Below, one piece after another: positions 1 to 12,120 of a stretch of 64,000 bases of DNA; positions within the stretch are counted from its first letter, which is position 1, and every line of letters starts with the position of its first letter. Made by a program: the position numbers and the translations under genes. This DNA is from Rutpela maculata. Taxonomy: Eukaryota > Arthropoda > Insecta > Coleoptera > Cerambycidae. The stretch is taken from the NCBI GenBank assembly GCA_936432065.2, contig OW386288.2:10962706-11026705 (forward strand), given 5' to 3'. A model generated the notes under the pieces. That model had not been told where the DNA came from. It made no database searches and saw only the letters and a program-made list of their open reading frames with translations.

Positions 1-196
1 ATTTTTGCCTAAATTAGGTAACAAAAAAGAAAAAAACATCCTAAATTAAGTCTTTTTTGATTTCCTAATTATAGTCTCTAAACTCTGTTTCCATGGCTTG
101 TGCACAAGTTTATCGTTTTCCTCTATTACTACGCCACATAAAATTCACTCCATTTTACAATGAAACTTAGATTTCTTATTTATCTTAAATATTTTT

Positions 197-880
197 ACTT
201 CCACATCCAGTGGAGGTATAGTAACGACAAAAAAATTTTTTTAAATTTTTATTGTTCAAATAGGCTTAGAATGTCACGAAACGTCGAGATTTTAAGTTTG
301 AGCGAAAAAAAAATTTCTGTCTGTCTGTCGGTCTGTAACTTTTTTTGTTCGCACGTTTACTCTGGAACCGTTTGAGATATTGACTTGAAATTTGGTACGC
401 ATATGTACTTTAACGAGATCTAGAACTAGATTATATTTTGATCTTGTTCCGTCGAAGGGTTGGGGGGTAAATTTGGGGAAAATAGGTAAATCAAGCAGCT
501 AAGAGTCCATAAAATTGGTATTTATTATATACAAGAGAAGCTAAGGTCTCAAAAAAAATTTTAGCATTAGCCACCTCCCATTACCACCCCCACCCCATTA
601 TTAAAGGGGATGAAAAAAAATGTGATTTAGTGTGTGTACAAGGACCAGACACCTCAAAACGTTTTTTACTTCATCCACCCCCACTACCACCCCCTATCAC
701 CACCCCCACCCCGTTACCGATGTGGGGTATCGTTTCATGGGTTTTTGGGGTAGAGGATTTCAAATATTATACTATTAAAGTTCCATAAACAATTATTTCC
801 ACATACAAAATTTTTTCGTTGTGAATGACTTGGATAAAAAATGTGGATGTGGAAGTAGTGATTCCTTGGCAGCGGTTTTT
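197..880 (+). repeat. Family A repeat, copy A1
   Basis: This is a non-coding interspersed repeat. It starts ACTTCCACATCCAGTGG and ends GGATGTGGAAGTAGTGATTCC followed by a CAGCGG-T-run, so the outer 13 or so bases form an inverted repeat. Inside are a short CTGT microsatellite (about 316-333), a conserved stretch around TTGAGATATTGACTTGAAAT, and a C-rich block of CCACCCC units. Further copies lie at 974-1635, 40106-40770 (reversed), 44456-45657 (tandem), 46991-47712 and 47715-47954. No coding capacity is seen. Confidence 0.8.
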
Positions 881-973
881 AAGTAGATAATCCACGCACA
901 ATTCGCACAATGACCATACGTTCTACAATATAATACAAGTGGTAATAAGAGAAAGAATATCGTTAGACATTTT

Positions 974-1635
974 ACTTCCACATTCAGTGGAAATATAGTA
1001 TGGACAAAAATATTTTTGAAAATTTGTATTGCCCAAATAGCCTTATAATGTCATGAAACGTCGAGATTTTAAGTTTGAGCAAAAAAAAAATCTGTCTGTC
1101 GGTCTGTCTGTAACTTTTTTGTGCGCACGATTACTCTGGAACCGTTTAAGATATTGACTTGAAATTTGGTACACGTACCATGTATTTTAACGAGATAAGG
1201 AACTAGATTATTTCGTTAAAGGGTTGGGGGTAAATGGAGGTAAATAGGCAAATCAAGCAAGTAAGAGTCCATAAAACTCGTATTTAGTATATATAAGAGA
1301 AGCTAAGCTCTCAAAATTTTTTTTTGGCATCAACCACCCCGTCCACCCCCATTACCAACTCCCACCCCATTATTTAAGGGGGCGAAAAAAATAAAATTGT
1401 CATTTAGTGTGTATACAAGAACCAAAGGCTTCAAATTTTTTTTTACTTTATCCACCACTATTACCACCCCCCTTCCACCACCCTCAGCCTCACTAACGAT
1501 GTGGCATATCGTTTTATAGGTTTTTGGGGTAGACGATTTCAAATATTATATCATTAAAGTTCCATAAGAAATGATTTCCATATTCAATTTTTTTTCGTTC
1601 TGAGAGACTTGGATAGAAGATCTGGATGTGGAAGT
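974..1635 (+). repeat. Family A repeat, copy A2
   Basis: This second, more diverged copy has the same order of parts as A1: an ACTTCCACATTCAGTGG start, a CTGT run at about 1093-1112, the AAATTTGGTACAC block, a C-rich block, and a CTGGATGTGGAAGT end. It lies under 100 bases from A1 in the same orientation. Confidence 0.75.
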
Positions 1636-1995
1636 TTTTAACAAACTTAAAAATGTTTTAGTCAACAATACTATACACAGATAGAAGCGCTTAAGTGTGT
1701 GTTTTATAACAAAAAAAAGTTCATGTGGATAGCTCCATTCGTTTTTGAGTTATGGCATTAGATGTTCAAAAAAACATGATTAAAAAAAAACATTTCACAC
1801 CTTTTTAAAAATAACAATGTCAGTGACCACTAAAAAATGTCGTATTTCATGATTTCTAATGAACATCGACCTACTTAACGAAATGGTATATATCTAGGTT
1901 TGTTCTAAGATTAAAAAAAAAAAAACTCGAGAAGGAAGCGACTTTTCCCCTGTCAGGGATTCGAACACAAGACCTTTGGATTGCAAGGCAAAAGC

Positions 1996-2995
1996 AAGCA
2001 AGAACAAATTTATTTTAAATTAAGATACATATTGTCCTCCCCGCGCGCTCATCTGGAACCAGCCATACATCCATGGTGCGAGTCGCCATGGTAATTGATG
2101 GGCTGGACTGAGCGAGGCCGGATTGGATTAAAAATAAAATGAAAACACAATCTCCTTTCGCAGGATAGGCGAATTAAAAAGTGTAGGTAAAACATTTAAA
2201 AAATAAACTTAAAATAATTGATATATACAATACAAAAGACGCCAGTGTAAATAAAATATCAGATATATATGGTTGGTCTTCACGGGAAAATTACTAACCA
2301 AAAAAACCCTTCCTAAGCAATGCAGTAAAAGCGAACGGCTATGTAAGACCGCGCAATTTATGGTTTCAAATATTTGGTTTTCTAAAGATTTTGGTATTCA
2401 AAAATAAATTGTGATTGGGAAGAGAGAATTTAGAGAGACAAAACAAACAAAAACAACAAAGAGACACAAAGAAACGAGTAGAAGAGAGTTAAAGATCAGA
2501 AATTGTGTTTGAGAGTTTTTATAGTTAGATAGATAGGCGATGTGGCTAGATATGTTGCCGAAAGATGGGCAACGCCTAGTATGGTAATTTGTCTTTTATG
2601 CGAAAAGGTGCATTATGCGTGATTCGCGTAATGTTGTTTGTTAGCGGGCTATCACCAAGTTTGAATTGGTAGAATTTTTCCGATGTAACTTTGATGTAGT
2701 CCGCTAGTGGCGTTATGTCATGACAACGTGCGTAGAGGTCTCTTAAGGAGATGTATCATGAAGAATTTGATATGAGGCGCATAAATTTATGTTCCAGAAT
2801 TTTTAGTTTATTCATTGTCGTGTCCAGTATGCTGCACCATACCGGCGCCGTATACGTTAGGGTCGGTCTTACAATAACAGTATAAATTAATTTTTTGTTT
2901 TGTTTACTATTCCTGACCAGAAGTGGATACAGACTTCTGGACATGGAATAGACTGTCCGTACAGTTTCATTAACATGTCGGTCGAACGTCAGTCG
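1996..2995 (-). mobile_element. 5'-truncated LINE (jockey-like) fragment
   Basis: The fragment is flanked by a 13-base target duplication with one mismatch: GCAAGGCAAAAGC at 1983-1995 and GCAAGGTAAAAGC at 2996-3008. It interrupts the tRNA-like block of family B. The minus strand carries the C-terminal part of a reverse transcriptase ORF. The 3' end (low coordinate) reads ...AATAAATTTGTTCTTGCTT without a clear poly-A. Confidence 0.75.
2756..2995 (-). pseudogene. LINE reverse transcriptase C-terminal fragment
   Basis: The translation contains YPLLVRNSKQNKKLIYTVIV, then RPTLTYTAPVWCS, then KLKILEHKFMRLI. This is the thumb/post-RT region typical of jockey-type LINE ORF2 (the 'R.iltYaaPvW' signature). 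The fingers and palm, including the catalytic YADD-type box, are missing because of 5' truncation. It is a remnant with no expected function. Confidence 0.7.
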
Positions 2996-3115
2996 GCAAG
3001 GTAAAAGCTTTAGCCATTGGGCCATCACACATTACTATAAAAGTCGAATGTCTGTAATATACATCATTCCAGAATTATTTTTCAATGGATTAGATACATT
3101 ATTATGAAATATATA

Positions 3116-4239
3116 CAGTGTGTCCCAGGATAGATGTAACAAGAGGTGTAATGGACCAAAAATTTTGGAATTTTGGAATGGTATTTGGGGATTGAGTACT
3201 GCTTGTTGTAAAACTAAAGTATACCAAAAATGACTTGATTTGGTGTTCTACAGGGTGTTTTATAAGCAAAGTTGTAAAAATCACCAATAATAAAATACCT
3301 TTATTTTTCAAAATGTGAAAAAATTCCACTAAGAAAAGTTATTTAGAATGCAATTTTATACCTCTATACCAAATTTCAGGAATATAAAATTATTTTTTTG
3401 AAATTTCCCATTTTTTCAATAAATTAGTATTTTATTTTGAACCATTCAGTTAAAACTGCATAGAAATTATTTTTTGCCAATTAATATTTAAAGTTATGTA
3501 GAAGCTAAAAGTAGGCTAGTTGGTTTACGCTGAACCACTTCCTAACGATGTAGCAGTATTGAAGCAGAGAATTACAAATGTCGTAAACTCCATACCGTTA
3601 GATCATATTCGAAACAGTTTTAAGGACTTTAGGAGAAGGATCGAAATGTGTGTGGATGTGGGTGGTAGCTACGTCGAATAATAAAAAAATTGTAAACATT
3701 GTTTTGTATTGGTCAATAATTAATTTGTTTGTGAATCTGTTATGTTTTTGACATTTATTACTTGTTATAATTTTTAAACCTCATTAATCTTGTGTTAGTA
3801 ATTGTTTCTTGTTTTACAATTAGTTCGATTAACATTATACCTTCTTACATCTCGTATATTCAATTTTTTATTTACCAATAGCCTACTTTTTGAGATGATT
3901 AACATTTGCTCCTACACAACTTTATTTATGAATTCAACTCTTAATTTGCAAAAAATAATTTTATATTCCTGAAATTAGGTATAGAGGTATAAAATTGCAT
4001 TCTAAATAACTTTTCTTAGTGGAATTTTTTCATAATTTGAAAAATCTAAAGGTACTTTATTAGTGGTGATTTTTACAACGTTGTTTTGTAAGCAAAGTTT
4101 TGCGTAGAACACCAAATCAAGTCATTTTTGGTATACTTTAGTTTTACAACAAGCAGGACTCAATCCCCAAATACCATTTTAAAATTCCAAAATTTTTGGT
4201 CCATTACACCTCTTGTTACATCTATCCTAGGACACACTG
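3116..4239. mobile_element. Internally deleted mariner element (MITE) with long TIRs
   Basis: The ends read CAGTGTGTCCCAGGATAGAT and its reverse complement with one mismatch, and both are flanked by TA (3114-3115, 4240-4241). This is the target signature of Tc1/mariner elements. The inverted repeats extend about 300 bases inward. The terminal CAGTGTGTCCC is shared with the element at 58670. The centre keeps only the end of a transposase. Confidence 0.85.
3536..3685 (+). pseudogene. Mariner transposase C-terminal remnant
   Basis: Reading + from about 3536 gives LPNDVAVLKQRITNVVN, then IRNSFKDFRRRIEMCVDVGG, then YVE and stop codons. This matches the extreme C-terminus of mariner transposases, including the one at 59188-60012 in this window (NSYRELRARLELCTEADG). 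All catalytic residues are gone, so any movement would need a transposase supplied in trans. Confidence 0.6.
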
Positions 4240-4640
4240 TATATTAGTAAAATGTATAAACAAAAAAAAATAGAGAATAACATTTCGCAAGATCTCTATT
4301 TAAATACAAGTGACAAAAATTAAGAAATTTTTTTAAATTTAAATAATTAATAACTCTTTTATTGATTGATTTTTTTTAAAAACAATGGGGTTCTTCCTCT
4401 AACTAACACTAACTTACTTTTCAAATTTCAATACAATCGGACTTTTCTTCCTTAAGTCATCGTGTTTACAAGAAACGTGACGGACGGACGGACGGATAGA
4501 CGGACAGATGGACAGACGGACATTTTGAAAGTTGTTCAGAATTCTTTCACTAACATAATGATATTAAAATTTTTTCTCTACGAGCGATATTTGCTCTTTT
4601 AGAAATGTGCCGATCAAATGTAATATACTCTTAGTAAAAA

Positions 4641-5845
4641 ATATCAAATAGTCGTTTATTTTTCGGTTTCTGCCATTGTATCAGGTTTCACGTAAATCTG
4701 CAAAAAAATTGCTGACATTATCGCATCTCAATTAAAAACCATGCAGTTAAATCAGCAAGAGCATACTGTATAATTTTTTGTAAAAGTAAATCATTCAACT
4801 GGCGTGTTTCTCAATAAAAGTCTCAGTTCATACTGTTGTCGTAGAAAACATTCTTCGACTGATTCGTCTCCATGCAAGGCTCTCTTTCGTTGCGAAATGG
4901 TATATGACATGATAGGAAGTTATAATAATGCCCTGTTGTTTGTGAAAAAATATCATTATTATAAACCGAGAACTAAATTTTTAATTGATATCACCGGCGA
5001 CTCCATCAAATCTTCGAATAGGCTCGTAACATAAAAAATTGTTTCCGATTTTTGTTCACCTTACACCTGATGTAGCTTGATAAATTTAGTGTAGGACCAC
5101 CGCCGGACCATAGCTTACAGTTTGCAGTATGTTTGACAAAACAAACATGGATCGAATTGAGAACATCCTTCGTTTTTAAATTTTATGAAGTCGGTTAAAA
5201 AACAGCTAATATAATATATTTACAACTATAAATAATAATAATGTTAATTTCCCTGTACTCTAAAATAATGCTACTGCTGAAAGTGATTGGTAACTTGCTA
5301 GTTAAATAAAATTCAGTCTCTTATCATCTTTTAGAGAAAGTGTATTGTATCTTTACTTTAACTCCCAAAACTGGGATTTGATCCACCCGGACTCCCTAAA
5401 TGTTGTTTGTAGTTTCTTTTTAAGTTAAGTCTTGATTGTTATAGGTATTCCATGTGCTTTCAGAATTTACGTTCGCACCATCACTAAATTTATAAACCGG
5501 GAGGTAGTGAGAACGATTAGTTAGCGTCTGCCATTTTAAGGGTCAGGTATTTGACGAATTATTATAAGCGTGTAAAGAAAGTTTCTTCGATCGCAGCGAC
5601 ATTGCAAATTATTTGTTTATTTGTAATTGAAAACTAAGGTTTTGAACGATTAATTAGCGTCTGCAAAGTGGTTTTTGTGAAACTTTGAACAAAAACAATC
5701 CAGCAGAAGCTAATCTGCAGATGATTTCCACGTGCAGAAGGGTAAAAAAAAATTAATTTAACTTGCAAGAAAAATGGTCACTTGGGAACAATGAGTTCGC
5801 GCCTTCCATTTAACTGAATTATCATTACTGATATAGAAATTGTCA
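4641..5845. other. No recognisable gene
   Basis: The stretch is AT-rich. A 76-codon open frame at 4804-5034 resembles nothing I recognise and has no splice or promoter context. A motif close to AACGATTAATTAGCGTCTGC occurs at about 5510 and 5645, and again at about 6308, which suggests old repeat material. Confidence 0.5.
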
Positions 5846-5961
5846 AATAGTATATTATATTACTAGGAGTAGAACGCACTCTTTTTTTGTGTTGAGCCCA
5901 GGATTTGCAAACTGGGCGAAACACAAAAAAGGCGTTCTACTCCGTGTAATATATACTATTT
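5846..5961. repeat. Long palindrome C1
   Basis: This is an imperfect inverted repeat with outer ends AAATAGTATAT and ATATACTATTT. The inner arms are GGAGTAGAACGC / GCGTTCTACTCC and GCCCAG / CTGGGC around a short loop. It belongs to a set of five palindromes (also about 7107, 12387, 12815 and 61983) that share the outer ends and not the stems. Confidence 0.75.
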
Positions 5962-6080
5962 TTTCTTCAAGCGTATTAAAATGCAAAAATTCATTTATTT
6001 ATCATAAATGTACAAATATTCAAACTACAGTCTTACATGTTGACACAATATGACAAGTGGCTAGTGGATAGCGCGCCACC

Positions 6081-6180
6081 GGTGGCTTTCGGTATTAACA
6101 TTATGTTACTAGTAAAACAATGTCCACTACGGTGGCGTTCGGTACTAACATTTTGTTACTAGTAAAACAATGTCCTACTT
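6081..6180. repeat. 50-bp tandem duplication
   Basis: There are two direct copies of a 50-base unit beginning GGTGGC and containing GTTACTAGTAAAACAATGTC. They differ at a few positions. No coding role is visible. The surrounding 5962-7106 shows no gene. Confidence 0.8.
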
Positions 6181-7106
6181 CTACTTCTGTTTTTGGTGAC
6201 ATAATTTAAACATTTTAATACGCCTGAAGAAAAAAATACTTTGCAGGCGATTACGACATGTACATGCGTTGTGATTTTTAGAAACTGTATTATTTTGTAC
6301 ATACCATTGAACGATTAATTAGTGTGAGCAATTTAAATATTTGTATGATATTATGTTAATATAAGTAAACAAAAATTTGCAGATGTTTTGAAAATGTTTA
6401 AATAATTGGCAGACTCAAAAAAACTTGGAAATGGTGTATGAAAGTAGCACCACTACGGTCGTTGTACTAAGTCAATAATGTTGGTTGAATTTGTGTTAAA
6501 CAATAATATTGTGTTTTAAAAACTTGTTAGAAACATGTAAAAGATGAAAATAATATCTTATAACTATCTTCATAAAAGTGGGAGTGGTAAAGTTCTGCAA
6601 TCATTACGGACGTAGTTAAGTAGTGCAGTGTATTTATCCCTTCTTTCTTTTATTCGTGTAAGTGATAGCTAAACGTCTACTTAACTTTTGACAGATGATG
6701 CTACTTTGTTTGTTGTCAACTGCTCCTCTGCATATATGATTACAACTAACTACTCTTATGCTGTCACTGCCGTTTTCACGGTACATTGAAATAGCAGATG
6801 TTTACTATATTTTTTCTACACCAATTTAATTATATGACAATTATTAGCATTTTTTTGGTGAAAAATTATACTCATCCGGCCAATCACAACTACAAATTCA
6901 AAAATCATTATTTCGCTGATTCAATGATATTTGAAATCGACCGCGATCAACTCTTGCTGCTGCGGCTGACAATCAACTCGCGTGACAGTGACAAGTGTAC
7001 TGCCATACCGCCATATTGTTTGTTTACGTTTTCGACTTATTACGAATAAGTACCGATTAATGCTATAAATTTTCAGTCTAATTTATTTGTTTAATAGGTG
7101 TAGAAA

Positions 7107-7246
7107 AAGCATAGTATTACATTCGCGATTATGGCCATTATTCACTCAGATGATTTGCGCCACTCGCCTACGGCTCCTGGGTTCAAACGTCATCTTCGTG
7201 AATAATGGCTATCATAATCGCTCATATAATAATATACTATTTTTAA
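7107..7246. repeat. Long palindrome C2
   Basis: The arms CGATTATGGCCATTATTCAC and GTGAATAATGGCTATCATAA pair. The outer end is AATATACTATTTTTA, as in C1. The loop contains CACTCGCCTACGGCTCCTGG. Confidence 0.7.
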
Positions 7247-7389
7247 CATGTTGCACTTAAAATTTTTCTCACAAATTAAACACACAGAGTGTCAGAAAAT
7301 GTGGGTAATCTCATGAGAACTTATATTTTAGATAACAATAACACCATATGTTTATATAACTTTTTCGATAGGATGCGCACCTATTGAGA

Positions 7390-7535
7390 TATTCATATCT
7401 CAACACAGGATGGCCAAAGCGGTTTTTTAATAATAAATATTTACTGCTTGGCCTCCTCGGTCACCTGATTTGAATCCCCTAGATTTCTATCTTTAAGAAT
7501 ATCTCAAAAACTTCAGAGAACTATGCAAAATGTGC
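7390..7535 (+). pseudogene. Mariner transposase remnant
   Basis: The + strand at about 7448-7512 reads AWPPRSPDLNPLDFYL, stop, EYLKNF. This is the C-terminal catalytic block of mariner transposases ('WPPRSPDLxPxDFyLWGyLK'), with Trp replaced by a stop. No TIRs were found around it. It is an old fragment. Confidence 0.65.
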
Positions 7536-7739
7536 AACCTTGGGGAAGATTATCGAAATTTTTTTACCCATCTTGGTAAATATAACTAAATTTCGACATG
7601 GTCTTATTCTCCACTTATGTCGATTCCACGTAATATCAACGTAAATTTTACTTAAATATGGTTAATTCAAATTTTACGACTAAATCACCATACAAAGTTT
7701 AGATAGTGTTGACGACAAATTAAATTAAAATGTTTGCAT

Positions 7740-9190
7740 AATCTTGAACAAACTTACGAAGCCAATAGCAATATCTCTACATGTATTTTTTTTTGTCAAA
7801 GGACTTTTTCTTTGCTCTACTGTCCACAATTTTTGAATCTACTATAGTTGATATCCTTTACTCTAAAATTAGAGTAAAATCTTATTAGGTTTTTGATTAA
7901 GTATACAAAAATAGGAAGATATACACGATATCGATATTGCAATGTACATTTTTATCAATTTTAATTTAAAATGCTATCAAGGTATTTTTAATAAGACCAT
8001 TACGAAACAAATGACCCTTGCAGTTGGACGTTTGCGAGTGCGAATATTTGTATTAATATAATTTTAAAGTAAACTGTTACTAAGGTTTTTGAATCAGCAT
8101 ACAAAAATACGAAGATATGCAGAATATCAAAACTGCAATATACAGCAAACCTCTTCATGTACAATATACTCTTTATTTTGTTTGTTAAAGGACTGCCTTT
8201 TCTTTGTTTCACTGTCTGTAATTCTTGAATCTACTATTGTTGATATCTTTTGCTCTAAAATTAGAATAAATGGATAATGTTAATCAAAAGGGAACCAAGC
8301 GCCAAAAATTAATTTTGAGATAATTAGCATTTAAGTATCAGTATGAAACTTTGTGAACGTCATGGTGCTCTTTATAGAAAATTAGTAATTTGGCGCTTGG
8401 TTCCTTTTTGATTAACATTATCCAAATGTTATTAGGTTTTTGATTGAGTATACAAAAACAGGTTAATATACAAGATATCCAAACTGCAATGTACAGTTTT
8501 GTCAATTTTAAATCAAAACGTTATTAAGGTATTTTTAATAAGACAATTACGAAACTAATGAACATCGCATGGACGTTTCCAACTGCAAATACTTGTATTA
8601 ATATAATCTTAAAGCAAACTGTTGCTAAGGTTTATGAATAAGCATACAAAAATACGAAGATAAGCAGAATATCAAAACTGCAACATGCAGCAATACCTCT
8701 TCATGTTAAAAATACTCTTTATTTTGTTTGTTAAGGGACTGCTCTTTCTTTGCTCTATTGTCTATATTTTTTGAATCTACTATAGTTGATATCTTTTGCT
8801 CTAAATTTAGAGTAAAATGTCATTAGGTTTTTGACTCAGTGTACAAAAGTAGGAAGATATACAAGATACCGATATTGCAATGTACACCATTTAAAATTAA
8901 GGTTTTTTATTTTATGAAACAAATGAACATTGCAGTTGTACGTTTCTGACTGCGAATGCTTGTATTAATAAAATTTTAAAGCAAACTGTTAGTAAGGTTT
9001 TTGAATAAGCATACAAAAATACGAAGATCTGCAGAATATATAAACTGTAATATACAGCATGTCTCTCAAATTCAGACTAAGCTTACGTGCATCATTAGGT
9101 GATATACCAATTTTACTTTATGTTTAGCCAAATTATTACGAAACGAGTGAAAGTTGCAGTCGGCCGTTGCGGACTGCAAATACTTATTTA
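7740..9190. repeat. Diverged tandem array, about 380-bp unit
   Basis: Several landmarks recur. TGAATCTACTATAGTTGATATC-like strings lie at about 7833, 8221 and 8767. ACGAAAC-AATGA-CATTGCAGT-like strings lie at about 8004, 8552, 8916 and 9138. GCATACAAAAATACGAAGAT lies at about 8098, 8642 and 9009. Spacing is 364-388 bases except where the 152-bp hairpin element sits. There are roughly four units, well diverged, with no open frame conserved between them. Confidence 0.7.
8272..8423. mobile_element. 152-bp hairpin MITE inside the tandem array
   Basis: The ends GGATAATGTTAATCA and TGATTAACATTATCC are exact inverse complements, followed by AAGCGCCAA / TTGGCGCTT. The flanks carry AAAT on both sides (probable 4-base target duplication). 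Units without the insertion read continuously here, so one array unit was hit. It is non-coding. Confidence 0.8.
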
Positions 9191-11934
9191 AACAATAAAA
9201 ATGGAACACATATTTTCTGTTTACTTAATCTCAGTAATACCACTTAAAAATAAATTATGTCGTCTTTATTGATTGACTGATTGATTGATTTACCGTGTGG
9301 TAGGCATTAGTAGGCATTGCTGCCACCCGCAGGTATATATACAGCTGGGCCTACTACGTCCACGCTGGGTTGGACTGAGGTCATGCTTGTTGCCAGCAGC
9401 GAGAGCCACATGGCGCATGGTAAAGGAATTTGTGATGGGAGGTGTAGGTATTTGTGAGATACGCTACCGCATTGTGTCGTGAGGTAGCGTTTAAGCTCCC
9501 TTTTTTGTATATATCGTTGCAATTTCGTGGTGTTAATTTTTTTATTCTGATCCTCTCAGCTGTTGTTCTCCGCTGTAGCATCGTTTCCCTGCCCTTAGTT
9601 TGTTGATATTTGGTGCTAGCGCTCTCTTCAGTAGATGTGTTGGGTCCTTTCCTTGGGTATGTCCCCAGTACTTCATTGCGAGCATTTCTATCATTTTTTT
9701 AATTGTCTTTCCTCCTCGATGTGTTACGTCGCTGTTTTCGTCTTATTGTTTTTGCGAAGAAATGAACGATGTCCTTTTCTGCTCTTCTCAAAAAACTTCT
9801 TCTGTTGACTTTTGTTGTTGCCGCGTCTTTTGACTTCATATGTCATCGTTTGCCATTTGACGGCTATGTACACATATTTGGTAAAGTAGTTTATTTTTCT
9901 CAGTGAACGGTATTATTGCCTTTGTGACTCTCCTTTGTCGTTTCTCTCTGTTCCAGTTGGTTCTTCAGGTCTGGTCCCCTCTTCTGGGGGTCTTCGTGCT
10001 GTAATAGAGAGCTCTTTCAGGTACTCTGTGGTGACCCATATTAATTAAATATTAGCTGTATCACTTAATTGTTGTTATGTTAGTATGATAAAAAAAAGAT
10101 ATATAGCTTTGCGGGTCTACACAAGAATATCACGGTCACACTTTAATAATGTACTGCTCACCACAAGTTGATGGTGACAGCGGTCGATTCAAGGGCTTGG
10201 ATGTACAAACACTTCTCAGACAATCCTTTAAGAAAGCTGTTTAATTCAGATTTTCAGCACTATATTATAACACCTACAACGCAAAAAACATGCAATATCA
10301 CAAAACACACTCCTATTAATAAACAGGCACAAACAAAAAGTCAAAGATCATCAACACATATCTGTGATGCTTTTCTTCCCTTCCATTTCCTTCCCTTTTG
10401 ACTTGTTCTATTGCATTACATCAAAACCACTGCACCTAGTCCTGGATTATGTACGAAACCAATCACTACTCACAAAATCGCCAATCGCATGTCACAAAAT
10501 ACGTATTACCCTTCAAACACTCATCACTCACCTGATAACTCAAAATTATATCTTTTACACCCTGTATCAAGCCCAAGTGATGGCATATAAAAAGGCTGGT
10601 AAAAAATGGGTTGTTATATTTTCTCCTTCTAACTAATGGCTTAGTGCTCCATATAGATAGTCACCGTCAAATTTTTGTACCAGTAGCTGATGAGTCTTCG
10701 TTCCTACGTTCTGTAGTGGATACATTATTTTTGTGTTTTCTGGAGAGTTATTATTTCTTGCTTACTTTTTGCTCGTTACTGACTTTTTAATAGACTTCCT
10801 TAGCCTTACCAGTCAGTAAGTTTTTATAGAATGCATGAGGTTTTTTTAATTTTTAATGGCACTGAAACCAAGCTAATGGGAACCGATTTTGTCCAACTTT
10901 TTATTATATTTTTCAACTGATTTAGTTTGAAATTTGACACGGTGTAGTTTTACCCTGATGGTTGCCCCCTGGCTAGGCTCATATGTGAAATTGCTAGAAA
11001 TAATTGTTTATTGACTTATTTTTAAGTTATTACCTGACCTGTGTTTGTTTATGAAATTCTTTAGTACATAAATCATAAATAGTTTAAGTGGTAAATACTG
11101 GGGACTTTATTTTTGTTACCTTCCATTTGATTGTGATTTATTGCTTTCTGGTTGTTCGGTCGTTCCAGAGTTTTTGTCAGCCTGTTTTCACTTTGCACTG
11201 AGAGATTTAATCACCCGTATTAACTAAATATTAGCTACATCACTTAATTGTTGTTATGCTAATATTCACCAATCACTCCACGCAGAATTTATCACTTAAC
11301 GAGCGTAATTTTTACCTATTTGGGCCAGTTAATGACCGGGTTTTTATTCGATTTACTGGGACCGTTTCTAAAGCACGTATATTCATTTTAAAATCTCTAG
11401 ACGAACCTAAAAATGAATTATGTCGTCTTCGTGCAAAATGTCAAACAAATACATATTCGTGGTCGGCCACGCCCGACTACAACTACTACCCGTTTCAATT
11501 CAACCGACTGTTTAATTTTTAAGAAAAGTATTTGACGCGAACGCTAATCCGTCCCTGCCAGTTCCATTTTCCTGCCACAACGGCCGTATCCCGTAGTGTC
11601 CTGGCTCTCTGCAGGTGGGCCCTCATTAGCTCAAAATCGCTTGCAGAAATCTCACCAGGCTTAGATAGAGTGCTCAGGACAGATATCATTTATCATTTTG
11701 ATGTTATCTGTACCACATCAAATCACATACTGTGCCGCCACACACGTATTATTATTGATGGGGTAATGTCTATAAAGTTTTATTGAGCTTTGAAGGAAAA
11801 TTCAGCATGTAACTCTCAAAATATGTATTTGCGTCACAAAATTAAAGTATCTTCAGGCCTTCAAGTAATCTACAGCGACCGCAAAATATTAAAGATATGG
11901 TCAAAGAGAAATTATAGTCAGGCCTAGCTGTACT
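9191..11934. other. Unclassified repeat-like region, no supported gene
   Basis: A GATT repeat (about 9268-9291) begins a block whose minus strand has a run of open frames up to about 10020. This includes a low-complexity, charged stretch (LKELSITARRPPEEGTRPEE) that could be part of a retroelement gag, but I cannot assign it. A roughly 50-base segment (TATTAATTAAATATTAGCTG-like, then TCACTTAATTGTTGTTATG) occurs at about 10036-10085 and 11217-11265, 1.18 kb apart in direct orientation, as LTR or tandem ends would. No PBS, RT or integrase is seen between them. Confidence 0.35.
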
Positions 11935-12120
11935 TTCAAAATGGCGGCCATATGTTAAAAAAACTGTTGCCAATGTTGTTTTTGTCATTTAACACAAAAA
12001 CTAAAAAAGATGGACAAACATTTTTTCCACAAAAAACAACTTGCATAAAATTTTCTACAATTTTGTTGCTATACAATATTTTGATAGGAGTTACCATTTT
12101 CTAGATAAATGAGTCCAAAA
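11935..12120 (-). repeat. Family D repeat fragment (D1)
   Basis: The reverse complement matches 12280-12390 plus 13285-13330 and 13520-13628 plus 14365-14400. Shared landmarks are TAACTCCTATC, AAAATTGTAGAAAATTT, and TTTAGTTTTTGTGTTAAATG. It is non-coding. Confidence 0.6.

Larger units (their letters stand above)
1640..4640. repeat. Family B repeat (tRNA-like + GACG microsatellite), copy B3, split by two insertions
   Basis: Removing the LINE fragment (1996-2995) and the mariner MITE (3116-4239) leaves a stretch that matches the copies at 24468-25230 and, reversed, 13630-14370. The order is a minus-strand tRNA-like block (about 1953-1995 continuing at 2996-3035), an AT-rich middle, ACAAGAAACGTGACGGACGG and a GACG/GACA microsatellite (4478-4520), a conserved tail, and AATATACTCTT at the end. 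The left boundary is uncertain because 1640-1920 does not match the other copies. Confidence 0.65.

Noticed and set aside
4804..5034. Possible small gene of 76 codons
   Set aside because: No recognisable domain, no splice or promoter context, and AT-rich repeat surroundings.
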